Part shown: piece by piece, positions 1-8,140 of the stretch | How positions within the stretch are numbered: the first letter of the stretch is position 1 | Layout: every line of letters begins with the position of its first letter | Assembly (NCBI RefSeq): GCF_000517025.1 | Contig: NZ_KI912094.1 | Span: 426,707 to 490,706, forward strand | Source: Halonatronum saccharophilum DSM 13868 | GTDB taxonomy: Bacteria; Bacillota; Halanaerobiia; Halobacteroidales; Halobacteroidaceae | Direction of reading: 5' to 3' | Length of the DNA: 64,000 nt | The notes under the pieces: model-generated | The model's database searches: none | Told to the model about the DNA's origin: nothing | Seen by the model: only the letters and a program-made list of their open reading frames with translations | Position numbers and translations under genes: made by a program

Positions 1-320
1 GCTAAGGTAATTAATCCTGCATCCTTAAATAGAGTTGCTACCTCTGCAATCCTTCTGATATTCTCATTCCTATCTTCAGCGCTAAAACCTAAATCTGAGT
101 TCAACCCATGTCTCATATTATCACCATCAAGCCTATAAGAAACCTTACCCAGTTTTAAAAGTTCCTTCTCTAACTCAACAGCAATTGTAGACTTTCCGGC
201 ACCAGATAAACCAGTAAACCAAATTACAATGCCTTTTTGGTCTAATTGTTGGCATCTATCAGTATAACCCACCTTTCCACTATGCCAGGTAATATTCTTC
301 TCATCATTAGAATTACTCAT
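1..320 (-). CDS. cysC: Adenylyl-sulfate kinase, C-terminus cut by window edge
   Basis: APS kinase phosphorylates adenylyl sulfate to PAPS in the cytoplasm during sulfate activation. About 106 N-terminal residues are present. The protein starts [20 protein letters not shown], typical of CysC, and has the P-loop GLSGAGKST near residue 37. The motif [17 protein letters not shown] (APS-binding region) and RNENIRR follow. The ATG at 318-320 is preceded by a strong AGGAGG ribosome site. The 3' part lies beyond base 1. It is the first sign of the sulfur block that continues to 9 kb, but a 369-base gap holding a dispersed repeat separates it from metY, so it may be a separate transcript. Family assignment is firm. 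Confidence 0.93.
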   Translation of the reverse strand, partial: MSNSNDEKNITWHSGKVGYTDRCQQLDQKGIVIWFTGLSGAGKSTIAVELEKELLKLGKVSYRLDGDNMRHGLNSDLGFSAEDRNENIRRIAEVATLFKDAGLITL

Positions 321-440
321 ATAAGCTTCCTCCTAAATTAAATTCTTCACTTATTTTTTGGACAACCATCAAACCAATATCAAACCAGGTGTTATTTTTT
401 TAACAATATAGCTTAGAAATGTATATTTTGTAGGATTAAA

Positions 441-610
441 GTGACACTTTCGTGCCGCTAGTAATGGGTAATTAGTGATGAGTAATGAGTAAGATTAAAA
501 TCTCAAGAACTCTTATAATCATAGGGAACGAAGGGGCTTCTGGTTTTTAAGGTTTTACCCATTACTGATTACTCATCACTAGTAATAAAGCATAGCTTTA
601 TTACTATTAA
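441..610. repeat. Dispersed hairpin repeat, arm class A (full copy)
   Basis: This fills most of the gap between cysC and metY. It begins GTGACACTTTCGTGCC, has one arm built of TAATGGGTAAT/GTGATGAGTAATGAGT units, a core (AAAATCTCAA ... AAGGGG ... TTTTTAAGG) and an opposite arm (TTACCCATTACTGATTACTC). It ends in a short hairpin AATAAAGCATAGCTTTATT. A close relative with the same core is at 16866-17045, and a truncated one lies near 36.45 kb. I see no ORF in it. Confidence 0.75.
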
Positions 611-689
611 CCCACACCCTAATTCTCAATATATTCTTCAACTTATCTTTATGTGAATCCATATCTTTTCAACTCTTAATTTTTAATTC

Positions 690-1913
690 TCAACTCTCAA
701 TTCCTTCAAGCCCTTGCTCAAAGTCCTCTTTAAGATCCTCTACATCCTCTATCCCTACACTTACTCTAATCAAATCATCATAAACTCCCAAACTCTCCTG
801 CTCTTCTTTGCTATTTCTACTATAAATTGTAGAAGCAGGATGGATAATTAGAGATTTAACATCGCCGATGTTGGCTAAGTTGTAGAAGTACTTTAACTCA
901 TTAATTAGCTTAAAAGCTCTCTCTTTACTACCAACTCGTAGAGTTAACATCCCACCAAAACCACCTTTAAATAGGCCCTTAGCTCTTTGGTGATAAGGAT
1001 TACCCTCTAGACCTGGATAGCTTACCTCTTTAACCTCAGGATGGTCTGCTAAGAATTTTGCCAACTCTAAAGCATTATCACAATGAACCTTCATCCTTAA
1101 CTTTAATGTTGGAACCCCTAACTCATTCAAGAAAGCATTCATCGGTGAAGAAGCTACTCCTAAATTTCTAAATACTTCACTTCTAGCCTTAACTGAAAAG
1201 GCGAATTTACCATATTTCTTATAGTCTGCAAAGGAATCTAAACTGCCCCAATCAAAGTTAGCACCATCAATTATCACTCCACCAATAGAATTTGATGTAC
1301 CATTTATATATTTAGAGGTAGAGTGGATTACAACATTGGCCCCTAGCTCTAAAGGGTTAATCAAAGCTGGAGTTGTCATTGTACTATCTACAATTAGAGG
1401 GACTCCTTTATCCTTGCATAATCTAACTATCCCCTTTATATCAGGAATATCTAGCTTGGGATTTCCTAAAGTCTCTAAAAAAACCAACTTAGTCTTTGAA
1501 TTTATTAACTTTTTAATATCCTCCACCTCAACACCCTCTGCAAATTTAGGTGTGATCCCATAATTGCTATAACTCTTAAATAAGTTATAAGTACCACCAA
1601 AGAGTGAACTAGTAGCTATAAACTCATCACCATTCTCTAGAACATTCAAGGTAGCCGTAGCTATAGCAGCCATTCCTGAAGAGGTCAAAATTCCTTCTTT
1701 TCCCTCTTCTAAAACCATTAACTTCTCCTCTATTGCTCTAACCGAAGGATTACTTACCCTACTATATGCATAGCCAGGTGCCCTTTTATTAAAGATCTTC
1801 TCCAAATCTTCAGCACTCTGGTGAGCAAAGGAGTTGCTTAAATATACCGGTGTATTTGTCGCTCCATACTTATCCTTTAATTCTAAATTGACTAGTTTCG
1901 TACTAAATCTCAT
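690..1913 (-). CDS. metY: O-acetylhomoserine sulfhydrylase (homocysteine synthase), PLP-dependent
   Basis: A cystathionine-gamma-synthase-superfamily PLP enzyme of 407 residues. It replaces the acetyl group of O-acetylhomoserine with sulfide, or with sulfur from a carrier thiocarboxylate, to give homocysteine for methionine. Visible motifs are YAYSRVSNP (about 48-56), the cofactor-binding D176 in IVDSTMTTP, the Schiff-base lysine K201 in HSTSKYING, and FYNLANIGD plus IHPAST near the C-terminus. The last two favour the MetY type over MetB/MetC. It lies 390 bases downstream of the hcyS-hcyF-hcyD-sir operon. In Wolinella the same set (hcyS, hcyF, hcyD, metY) makes homocysteine from a protein thiocarboxylate, so this is the likely acceptor enzyme here. 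The ATG lies behind a GGAG-type site. Confidence 0.9.
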   Translation of the reverse strand: MRFSTKLVNLELKDKYGATNTPVYLSNSFAHQSAEDLEKIFNKRAPGYAYSRVSNPSVRAIEEKLMVLEEGKEGILTSSGMAAIATATLNVLENGDEFIATSSLFGGTYNLFKSYSNYGITPKFAEGVEVEDIKKLINSKTKLVFLETLGNPKLDIPDIKGIVRLCKDKGVPLIVDSTMTTPALINPLELGANVVIHSTSKYINGTSNSIGGVIIDGANFDWGSLDSFADYKKYGKFAFSVKARSEVFRNLGVASSPMNAFLNELGVPTLKLRMKVHCDNALELAKFLADHPEVKEVSYPGLEGNPYHQRAKGLFKGGFGGMLTLRVGSKERAFKLINELKYFYNLANIGDVKSLIIHPASTIYSRNSKEEQESLGVYDDLIRVSVGIEDVEDLKEDFEQGLEGIES

Positions 1914-1930
1914 CTACTCACTCCTCTCCT

Positions 1931-2305
1931 TGTGAGCTGTGAGTCATGTGCTATGAGCGAATGGTTTTTATTACGGAAGGTCTTGTTTTTTAAACCTGTA
2001 GAGTGAGCTAGTTCAAAATCTTAAGATCATTTTTTACCACTAATGAACACGAATAGTCACGAATAAAAGATCAAAGAACACAAATCACATACTATAAAAT
2101 AAAGATTATCAAAAATTTATTTTACTCACTAAATGTTCCATAATAACTACTAAAACCCTATATTAATTTTAATTATATTAGTGTTAATTCGTGTCCATTA
2201 GTGGTTCCAAAAAAGATTTTGAATTTTTTATTTTTTAAAAGCTTCACTAATATTCCTATTAAATAGCACTTCACTACTAGCTCACAGCTTATGACACATA
2301 GCTCA
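1931..2305. repeat. Nested long inverted repeat between metY and sir
   Basis: The 392-base gap is almost entirely a nested hairpin. The outer arms are TGAGCTGTGAGTCATGTGCT near 1935 and its imperfect complement (GCTCACAGCTTATGACACAT) near 2280. The inner arms are ACCACTAATGAACACGAAT near 2037 and ATTCGTGTCCATTAGTGGT near 2187. The loop is A+T-rich and I see no reading frame. A related inner pair (TAATGAACACAAAT / TGTCAATTCGTGG) occurs at 62.5-62.8 kb, so this belongs to the dispersed hairpin family. It could act as an mRNA end or stabiliser for sir; that is inference. Confidence 0.65.
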
Positions 2306-4645
2306 TTACCCTTTCTTAACTTTCAAAAGATAATAACCTTCTCCAATCTTCTCTTTAGCCAATATCTTATGTCCTTCAGAAGCTAAACTTCTAGGAACAT
2401 TTGCAATTGGAGCACCCTCATCTAAGTATATTTCTAGGATATCTCCTTTATTCAAAGGAGCAATAGCTACTTTTGCTTTAACAAAGTTCATTGGACACTT
2501 TACTCCTCTTAAATCAGATAGGTTTTTTCCTTCTTCTTTCTCTTCTCCATTAGAACTATTATCATCTTGCTCCTTGGTATCTAAATCTTCTAGCTGGAAC
2601 TCTAATTTAGCATTTAATGAATTAAATAGTTTCTCAACTCTACCAATTAGATTCTTAATGTCATCTTTTGTATCTAATAAATCATCTATATCTCCTAACC
2701 TATAATCTATGGCTTTGTCTAGAAGATCTTCATAATTTTTATCTACTAAATCCCCATCCAAAAACTCGGATTTAAATGATTTAATTATAACTCTATCTTT
2801 ATCAGTATCAATACCTTTAACGATAAGTAAAGCTCTAGCTGCATTGATTATTGCTTTATATAATCCACTGCTATCTTCTTCATTGATACCTTTATTATAG
2901 CCCTCTTTAGCCATATTTATATCTAATTGGATTATATCCATAACTCCTGCACCACATTCGCCAGGTCCTCTACCAGCCAAAGAGAAATCTTCTTCTTTAC
3001 CCCAATCTTTATAGATATCACTATCCTCTTTATAGGAAGGAACTTGAATAAACTCTTTAGCTAAGTCAATTATTTTCTCTTTTCCACCCTTTTCTAGGTA
3101 AGCATTAAAATTAGCTCGACTAACTCCTTCTTCCTTTAGCTTTTTGACCAACGAAACTAAAAATTGAGGAATTCTCTTAGTAGGAATATCTATAACCTCT
3201 TCACCATACCTACTCTGACCTTCTCCTATATTTCCACCCAGAAGTAATGAATAATGAGGAACTAACTTATCATTATACCTTTTAGCCTTACCTGCAAAAC
3301 CTATATTACCAATAAAGTGTTGACCACAAGCATTAGGACATCCACTAATATAAATTTGTGGTAATAGCCCCTGTAACTTAGCATCCAACTCTTCTAAAAC
3401 CTCTTTAATTTCCTGGGCCAAATTAGGAGATAAGCACAACCCTAACCTACAAGTTGAAGCACCCTTACAAGCAATAGGGGTGGTACCTACGTTAGCCACT
3501 AACAATTCAGAGTTAATCTCCTTAATAGCCGAAACTAAAGCTTCTAGTTGTTGGCCCTTAACTCCTCTAATTAACAAACCTTGCTTGTTAGTAGTTCTAA
3601 GAGAGATTTCATCAGAAGTTAATAACTTTAACAACTCCTTAACCTCTGAATAATAAACATCACCATTTTCAGGTCTTAACTCTAATGAATAATAACCCTT
3701 CTCTTTTTCTGGATGGATATAATCTACATCAAAGCCCTTAACCTCACCCTTACTTCTAAGCTCTTGATAAGAAATAATATCTTCTACAAGCAAATCTTCT
3801 TCCAAAACCTCAGCCAAATATTCCTTATACTTAGCTATAAAACCTTCATCACCTAGCCTCTTTTTTACAAAACGTAATCTAGCTTGATGTTTATTACTTC
3901 TATCACCATAATCGTCAAAGAGTCTTTTAATAGCTTCAGCTACATAAAATATCTTATCCTCTTCAATAAACTCTTCAAGGACTATAGAAAGTTCTGGAGA
4001 ACCACCCATTCCTCCTCCACCATATACCTTAAATCCTCTCTTACCTTCTGATTTTTTAGCAATAAAACCCAAATCATTTATTGTTGCCAAAGCATCATCC
4101 TTTGCACTAGAAGAAAAAGATATCTTATACTTCCTAGGAAGATTAAAAGAAGATCTAGTCTTAATTAAGTACTGAGTCAAAGCCAAATTATGAGGTGTAG
4201 TATCAAAAACTTCTTCTGGATCTACACCAGCTAAGGAAGAGTTCATAATATTTCTAACTGTATTTCCTCCTCCACCTCTAGGGCTCAATCCATAAGCTAA
4301 CAACTCTTCTAATATATCTGGAGTATCTTCAATATTAACTTGGTGGATCTGAATGTCTTGCCTAGTAGTAAAGTGTAAATAAGCACTTCCATACTCTTTA
4401 CTTAATTGGTTAAGCTTAGCAAACTGTTCTCTACTCATTACTCCACCAGGTATCCTAACACGAACCATATACTTATCTGATTCATCTTTTGAACTTCTTT
4501 GGCCATAGATTCCCATAGGTACTCTACGCCCTTTAAATCTAGCCTCATCTAACCTTCCTTCTACAAAGTCTCTAACTAAACTACGATAGTTCTTAGTATC
4601 TTCTTTAACCTCTTTAGGTATAATAAATTGAGGCTCATTACTCAT
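2306..4645 (-). CDS. Siroheme nitrite/sulfite reductase fused to a C-terminal TusA-like sulfur-carrier domain
   Basis: A 779-residue, three-part protein. Residues about 1-540 are a ferredoxin-type nitrite/sulfite reductase: two half-domains (YMVRVRIPGG, GGGNTVRNI) and the siroheme/[4Fe-4S] ligands C393, C399, C436 and C440 (CKGASTC ... CPNAC). Residues about 550-690 are an acidic helical linker that I cannot assign firmly. Residues about 709-779 are a TusA fold with the persulfide-type cysteine C717 in RGVKCPMNFVKAK. It probably reduces sulfite to sulfide; the fused TusA may relay sulfur to HcyS. The chosen ATG overlaps the hcyD end and follows GGTGGTGA; a GTG four codons upstream (4657) is possible. 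It is the last gene of the hcyS-hcyF-hcyD-sir operon. Confidence 0.87.
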   Translation of the reverse strand: MSNEPQFIIPKEVKEDTKNYRSLVRDFVEGRLDEARFKGRRVPMGIYGQRSSKDESDKYMVRVRIPGGVMSREQFAKLNQLSKEYGSAYLHFTTRQDIQIHQVNIEDTPDILEELLAYGLSPRGGGGNTVRNIMNSSLAGVDPEEVFDTTPHNLALTQYLIKTRSSFNLPRKYKISFSSSAKDDALATINDLGFIAKKSEGKRGFKVYGGGGMGGSPELSIVLEEFIEEDKIFYVAEAIKRLFDDYGDRSNKHQARLRFVKKRLGDEGFIAKYKEYLAEVLEEDLLVEDIISYQELRSKGEVKGFDVDYIHPEKEKGYYSLELRPENGDVYYSEVKELLKLLTSDEISLRTTNKQGLLIRGVKGQQLEALVSAIKEINSELLVANVGTTPIACKGASTCRLGLCLSPNLAQEIKEVLEELDAKLQGLLPQIYISGCPNACGQHFIGNIGFAGKAKRYNDKLVPHYSLLLGGNIGEGQSRYGEEVIDIPTKRIPQFLVSLVKKLKEEGVSRANFNAYLEKGGKEKIIDLAKEFIQVPSYKEDSDIYKDWGKEEDFSLAGRGPGECGAGVMDIIQLDINMAKEGYNKGINEEDSSGLYKAIINAARALLIVKGIDTDKDRVIIKSFKSEFLDGDLVDKNYEDLLDKAIDYRLGDIDDLLDTKDDIKNLIGRVEKLFNSLNAKLEFQLEDLDTKEQDDNSSNGEEKEEGKNLSDLRGVKCPMNFVKAKVAIAPLNKGDILEIYLDEGAPIANVPRSLASEGHKILAKEKIGEGYYLLKVKKG

Positions 4646-5075
4646 TAAATTCACCACCTTCTACTATTTTAACTTCTAATTTAGTGACCTCACTCCTACC
4701 CTTTATCTTAAAAGCATTTAAGACCGGTTCATCCCTCTTCTTTAAAGAAAGTATAAAGTATATAGCACCTTCATCATAAGCCAGCCTCTTATCCTCATAA
4801 GAAGGTCTAGATGGAGTAAAAGGGTGGGAATGATAATTACCCAAAAGGTCATATCCCAAACATCTGATCTCTTTAACTACAGCAAACTGCTCCTTAGGGT
4901 CCATACTAAAGTGTTCCGCCGAAGCATCTAGATTTGTCATTGGAAATACTTCTTTTACCTCAATGATATCTTCACCAGATTCACCTGCTACCAATCCACA
5001 GCACTCATTAGGAAACTCCTCTTTAGCCTGGGCCAACATCTTCTCGTATAATCTCTGATCTAACTTAACTATCAT
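4638..5075 (-). CDS. hcyD: JAMM/M67 metalloprotease that trims the sulfur-carrier protein
   Basis: A 145-residue Mov34/JAB1 zinc peptidase of the Mec+/HcyD type. The JAMM signature is complete: E24, then H82-S-H84-P with S92 and D95 (HSHPFTPSRPSYED). In related clusters this enzyme removes extra residues from the carrier's C-terminus, exposing Gly-Gly, or cleaves a carrier-amino-acid adduct. Here the encoded carrier ends Gly-Gly-Gly-Cys, so a trimming role is directly suggested. The gene overlaps sir by 8 bases and its start overlaps the hcyF end by 4 (ATGA type), showing translational coupling. The symbol follows Wolinella usage; mec would be the mycobacterial name. Confidence 0.88.
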   Translation of the reverse strand: MIVKLDQRLYEKMLAQAKEEFPNECCGLVAGESGEDIIEVKEVFPMTNLDASAEHFSMDPKEQFAVVKEIRCLGYDLLGNYHSHPFTPSRPSYEDKRLAYDEGAIYFILSLKKRDEPVLNAFKIKGRSEVTKLEVKIVEGGEFNE

Positions 5076-5878
5076 AATTCACAAGCTCCTTGCTCATAAT
5101 CGATTAACTCCTTAATCTCTGGGTCATCACTACAGATACCACAATTATCTCTCTTCTTTAAATTAATTTTTCTAAATTCCATCTTCAAAGCATCATAGGT
5201 CAATAATTTACCAGTTAGAAGCTCACCCTTATCTAAGATATACTTAATAGCCTCTGTAGCTTGAATAGTTCCAACTACTCCACCCATTACACCAATAACT
5301 CCCGCTTCCTTACAAGAAGGGACAGAACCTGGCTTTGGTGGTTGAGGGAACATACATCTATAACAAGGAGTATCTCCACCTGGAACTATAGTAGTAACCT
5401 GCCCACCAAACTTAATAATTCCCGCATGGGATAAAGGCTTTCCTTCTATCACACATGCATCATTGATCAAGAACTTTGCTGGGAAATTATCTGTTCCATC
5501 AATTACAAAGTCATACTCTCTAATAACCTCTTTAATATTTTGAGAGGTCAAATAATAAGGATAAGTCTTAACCTCTACATCTGGATTCATCGAATTTATC
5601 TTCTCTTTAGCAGATTCAACCTTTAACTTACCTACGTCAGTTGTATGGTGTAAGACCTGTCTTTGCAAATTAGAAAGTTCAACTTTATCAGCATCTACTA
5701 GACCAACCTTACCTACCCCTGCCGCAGCCAAGAATTGAGCTGCTGGAGTTCCAAGACCACCAGTTCCAATAATAAGTACAGAGGACTTTAAAAGCTTTTC
5801 TTGGCCCTCAACCCCTACATCTTGTAATATAATATGTCTTGAATATCTTTGTAACTGTTCATTGCTAAAATCCATCAT
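5072..5878 (-). CDS. hcyF: E1-like ThiF/MoeB-family adenylyltransferase for the sulfur carrier
   Basis: An ubiquitin-activating-type enzyme that adenylates the C-terminal glycine of a small carrier protein before thiocarboxylation. It shows the nucleotide-binding loop GTGGLG, the adenylation motif DADKVELSNLQRQ, DGTDNFPAKFLIND, and four zinc cysteines (CYRC and CGIC). A further cysteine in SCKEAGV sits where MoeB/ThiF active-site cysteines lie. There is no rhodanese domain, so sulfur must come from elsewhere, plausibly the sir-TusA protein. I chose the ATG of the TAATG overlap with the hcyS stop; an ATG 6 bases upstream (5884) is possible but sits directly on the GGTGG ribosome site. MoeB or ThiF remain alternative names, but no other molybdopterin or thiamine gene is in the window. 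Confidence 0.87.
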   Translation of the reverse strand: MMDFSNEQLQRYSRHIILQDVGVEGQEKLLKSSVLIIGTGGLGTPAAQFLAAAGVGKVGLVDADKVELSNLQRQVLHHTTDVGKLKVESAKEKINSMNPDVEVKTYPYYLTSQNIKEVIREYDFVIDGTDNFPAKFLINDACVIEGKPLSHAGIIKFGGQVTTIVPGGDTPCYRCMFPQPPKPGSVPSCKEAGVIGVMGGVVGTIQATEAIKYILDKGELLTGKLLTYDALKMEFRKINLKKRDNCGICSDDPEIKELIDYEQGACEL

Positions 5879-6084
5879 TAGCATCCACCACCCATAAAGT
5901 AAAGAAATTCAACTGTATCTCCATCCTTAACCAGTTGATCCCCAAAAGAATCTCTATCTAAAATCTCTCCATTTAGCTCTACTGATACCATATCTGGCAT
6001 ATCAACATCCTCTTTCTTCAAAAGTTCTGCTACCGTTAATCCCCCTTCAAATTCTACTACATTACCATTTAAAGTTATCTTCAT
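5878..6084 (-). CDS. hcyS: Ubiquitin-like sulfur-carrier protein (ThiS/MoaD/HcyS type) with a Gly-Gly-Gly-Cys end
   Basis: A 68-residue beta-grasp protein. It begins MKITLNGNVVEFEGGLTVAE, matching ThiS/HcyS, and ends FMGGGC. Mature carriers end in Gly-Gly, so at least the final cysteine should be removed before E1 activation. The JAMM protease two genes downstream is the obvious candidate. First gene of a four-gene operon with a clear promoter (-35 TTGACA, 17-base spacer, -10 TATCTT) and a leader motif shared with yeiH and cysK. The role in homocysteine synthesis is inferred from the metY neighbour; thiamine or molybdopterin use is less likely because those pathways are absent from the window. 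Confidence 0.88.
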   Translation of the reverse strand: MKITLNGNVVEFEGGLTVAELLKKEDVDMPDMVSVELNGEILDRDSFGDQLVKDGDTVEFLYFMGGGC

Positions 6085-6098
6085 AATTCACCACTCCT

Positions 6099-6120
6099 AT
6101 TCCTAAGTATTCAGCTATGT
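6099..6120 (-). promoter_or_regulatory. Shared leader motif of the sulfur regulon (hcyS copy)
   Basis: Read on the minus strand the site is ACATAGCTGAATACTTAGGA. The yeiH leader has ACATAGTGGAATACTCAGGA at 7924-7945 and the cysK leader has AAGAATACTCGG at 9091-9108. In each case it lies downstream of the promoter and upstream of the ribosome site. This looks like a repressor site, perhaps for an Rrf2/CymR-type sulfur regulator, but no regulator gene is visible. Confidence 0.6.
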
Positions 6121-6147
6121 TTTTATAGCTTTTTAGTTATTGTTTTT

Positions 6148-6176
6148 AAGATACCATAACAACACTGTTATGTCAA
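6148..6176 (-). promoter_or_regulatory. hcyS operon promoter with a palindromic spacer
   Basis: The -35 TTGACA (6171-6176) and -10 TATCTT (6148-6153) are separated by exactly 17 bases. The spacer contains CATAACA-GTGT-TGTTATG, an inverted repeat with 7-base arms sitting between the two boxes. That is an operator position for a dimeric repressor or a spacer-distorting MerR-type activator. Confidence 0.7.
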
Positions 6177-6189
6177 TGTTATTAATGAA

Positions 6190-6358
6190 GTGACACTTTT
6201 GTGCCACTAGCTATATGCTATGAGTCATAAGCAAGTTCAAGGTCTTTAAAAACCTACAACTAAAACAAATCTAAATTTAAAGACTAAAATAGTTTTAAGA
6301 CCTACAAAGTTTTTTATATTTTTAGCTCATAGCTAGTAATAAATATATGCTTTATTAC
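6190..6358. repeat. Dispersed hairpin repeat, arm class C
   Basis: It opens with the family end GTGACACTTTTGTGCCACTA, has arms of the CTATGAGTCATAAGC / TAGCTCATAGCTAG type, and ends in AATAAATATATGCTTTATTACT. The ends match the copies at 441-610 and 16866-17045, but the arms are different. Confidence 0.6.
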
Positions 6359-6529
6359 TTATTCTCTACTACCAATATTCTCAAAACTCTCCTCTATCTC
6401 TTCAACCTCTGTCCACCATATTTCTCCTGCTCCGCTGGGTTGATTATTAGAATTTCCCAAATCACTACTTATTATATAAAAGACTACCACTAACAGAAAA
6501 ACTAACGAAATAATCTTAAGATACTTCAT
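6359..6529 (-). CDS. Small membrane-anchored or secreted protein, unknown
   Basis: A 56-residue frame with a perfect GGAGG ribosome site 6-7 bases before its ATG. The N-terminus is one hydrophobic segment (about residues 4-20, ISLVFLLVVVFYII). A polar region with a Trp-Trp pair (EIWWTEVEEIEE) follows. It has no cysteine, so it is not a lipoprotein. It lies immediately downstream of the yeiH gene, so it could be co-transcribed with it. I do not recognise the family. The ribosome site and signal-anchor pattern support a real gene. Confidence 0.55.
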   Translation of the reverse strand: MKYLKIISLVFLLVVVFYIISSDLGNSNNQPSGAGEIWWTEVEEIEESFENIGSRE

Positions 6530-6540
6530 AAATTTCCTCC

Positions 6541-7878
6541 TTAAAAAGGTAAGGTGAAGAATCTACCACTGAAGAATATATAAGCTGCAATTAAAGTCAA
6601 TACTATATTCAATATCTGCCCAAAGAGATAAAGAGTAATTATATTTCCTCCCTTGACCATCTTAGCCATATCTTTGAAGTTGGACTCTAAGCCAATACTA
6701 ACAAAAGCCAAAGTAAAGAATAGACCTCTAAAGCCATTAATAGCTGGAAGACTACTCTCAACTACTTCTGGTGATAAAGCAAAAGAAAACACTAAAGAAG
6801 CTATCACAAAGCCAAAGATAAACTTAGGCACTCTAGTTAATATCTCCTTTGGGCCAACAGAAGCTTCAGATAGCTCCTTCTTCTCATAGATACTTACCCA
6901 AAATACTGCAATACCAAAAGATATAATTCCAATCAATACATTTTGAATCATCTTGATTACTGAAGCAACTTCCATAGCTTCATCACCCAATAAAGAAGAT
7001 GCAGCTACAACAGCACCTGTTGCATCAATGGTCCCTCCAAGCCATGCTCCCCCAACAATAGGATCAATTCCAACAAAACTAACCACAGCTGGCATAACAA
7101 CCATCATAATTACTGTAAAGATAAGTGTTACTGAAATAGCCAAGGATATCTCTTCTTTCTTTGCCTTAGCTGCTGTACCTGAAGCGATAGCTGCTGATAC
7201 ACCACAGACTGAAGTAGCAGCTGATATAGCAATCGCTAAACCTCTCTCATTCTCCATTTTTAAAACTTTTTGAGAGAAGAAATACATTACTATAAGAACA
7301 AAAGGAGTAACCAACCATGCAACTCCTAAGCCCATCCCTCCTAAGGTTAAAACCCTATTAAATAAGATTGAAGCTCCTAAAAGAACCAACCCCGTCTTTA
7401 TATATAAGCCAGTTTTAATTGCACTTCTTAAAAACTCAGGGACTTTAAAAAAGTTACTTATTATAAGCCCTATAACCAAAGCCCAAATCACATCATTAAA
7501 GCCATAATGCCTCCAAGGTCCATAATTTCCAATCAGATAAGCCACTACCGTAATTAAATATACAACTGGAAAACCAAGAAGAAAACTTTTAACTTCTTCT
7601 TTCTTCACAAAATATATCGATAATGCAAATATAATAAAAGTAACTATACCAGTCAGGATAATCCCAGGTATAAGCTCTAGGGGTATGGAGTGTAATATTC
7701 CTCCATCATCTCCTCCCCACCTTTTTGGTACTACTGGACTGTTTAAAATTCCAAAAATAGATCCTATTATAAGTATAAATCCTAACCATACATTCCACCA
7801 ACCTTCCTTCTTCCAAAGAGTTGACAGATCAAAACCTTGTATCTTTGAAACTTTCTTCTCCACTTCTAAATTGCTCAT
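6541..7878 (-). CDS. yeiH: YeiH/PSE family membrane transporter (putative sulfate exporter type)
   Basis: A 445-residue polytopic protein of the UPF0324/YeiH family. Several hydrophobic spans are visible. The family core ATSVCGVSAAIASGTAAKAKKEEISLAIS is recognisable in part (CGVSAAIASG). The conserved GGTIDATGAVVAASSLLG region and the C-terminal FRGLFFTLAFVSIGLES are also present. The annotated role in this family (sulfate or sulfite efflux) is not biochemically settled. Location between the homocysteine operon and cysK, and the shared leader motif at 7924-7945, support a sulfur-related substrate. Start: the ATG of MSNLEVEKK follows GGGAGG; the 38 codons upstream of it lie in the leader and contain the motif. 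Confidence 0.85.
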   Translation of the reverse strand: MSNLEVEKKVSKIQGFDLSTLWKKEGWWNVWLGFILIIGSIFGILNSPVVPKRWGGDDGGILHSIPLELIPGIILTGIVTFIIFALSIYFVKKEEVKSFLLGFPVVYLITVVAYLIGNYGPWRHYGFNDVIWALVIGLIISNFFKVPEFLRSAIKTGLYIKTGLVLLGASILFNRVLTLGGMGLGVAWLVTPFVLIVMYFFSQKVLKMENERGLAIAISAATSVCGVSAAIASGTAAKAKKEEISLAISVTLIFTVIMMVVMPAVVSFVGIDPIVGGAWLGGTIDATGAVVAASSLLGDEAMEVASVIKMIQNVLIGIISFGIAVFWVSIYEKKELSEASVGPKEILTRVPKFIFGFVIASLVFSFALSPEVVESSLPAINGFRGLFFTLAFVSIGLESNFKDMAKMVKGGNIITLYLFGQILNIVLTLIAAYIFFSGRFFTLPF

Positions 7879-7923
7879 TATTACGCCTCCCTTTAATATA
7901 CCTAGATAATAGAACAAATCATT

Positions 7924-7945
7924 AATCCTGAGTATTCCACTATGT
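7924..7945 (-). promoter_or_regulatory. Shared leader motif of the sulfur regulon (yeiH copy)
   Basis: Minus-strand ACATAGTGGAATACTCAGGA, nearly identical to the hcyS copy. A candidate -35 TTGACA lies at 7997-8002, with only a weak -10 (TAATGT) at 17-base spacing. The site would lie in the transcribed leader. Confidence 0.55.
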
Positions 7946-8050
7946 TTTTGTGTGTTTGACTTTATTAATATAAACATTATCATATTATTCATCTATTGTC
8001 AATAAAATATCTAGTAATTAATAGCAAATAAATAAAACCTTCAAAATCAA

Positions 8051-8096
8051 AAGAAGCTGATATCATATCAATTCCTTGATATGATATCAGCTTCTT
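8051..8096 (-). terminator. Terminator after cysK
   Basis: A perfect 21-base inverted repeat (arm AAGAAGCTGATATCATATCA plus A) with a 4-base loop. On the minus strand it is followed by TTTTGATTTTG. Confidence 0.8.
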
Positions 8097-8140
8097 AAAA
8101 TCAATTATAATTATCAATACTTTAAATAATTAATATTAAA

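Noticed and set aside
5072-6084. moeB/moaD assignment for the E1/carrier pair
   Set aside because: No molybdopterin gene is nearby, and metY, JAMM and sulfite reductase fit the homocysteine pathway better.
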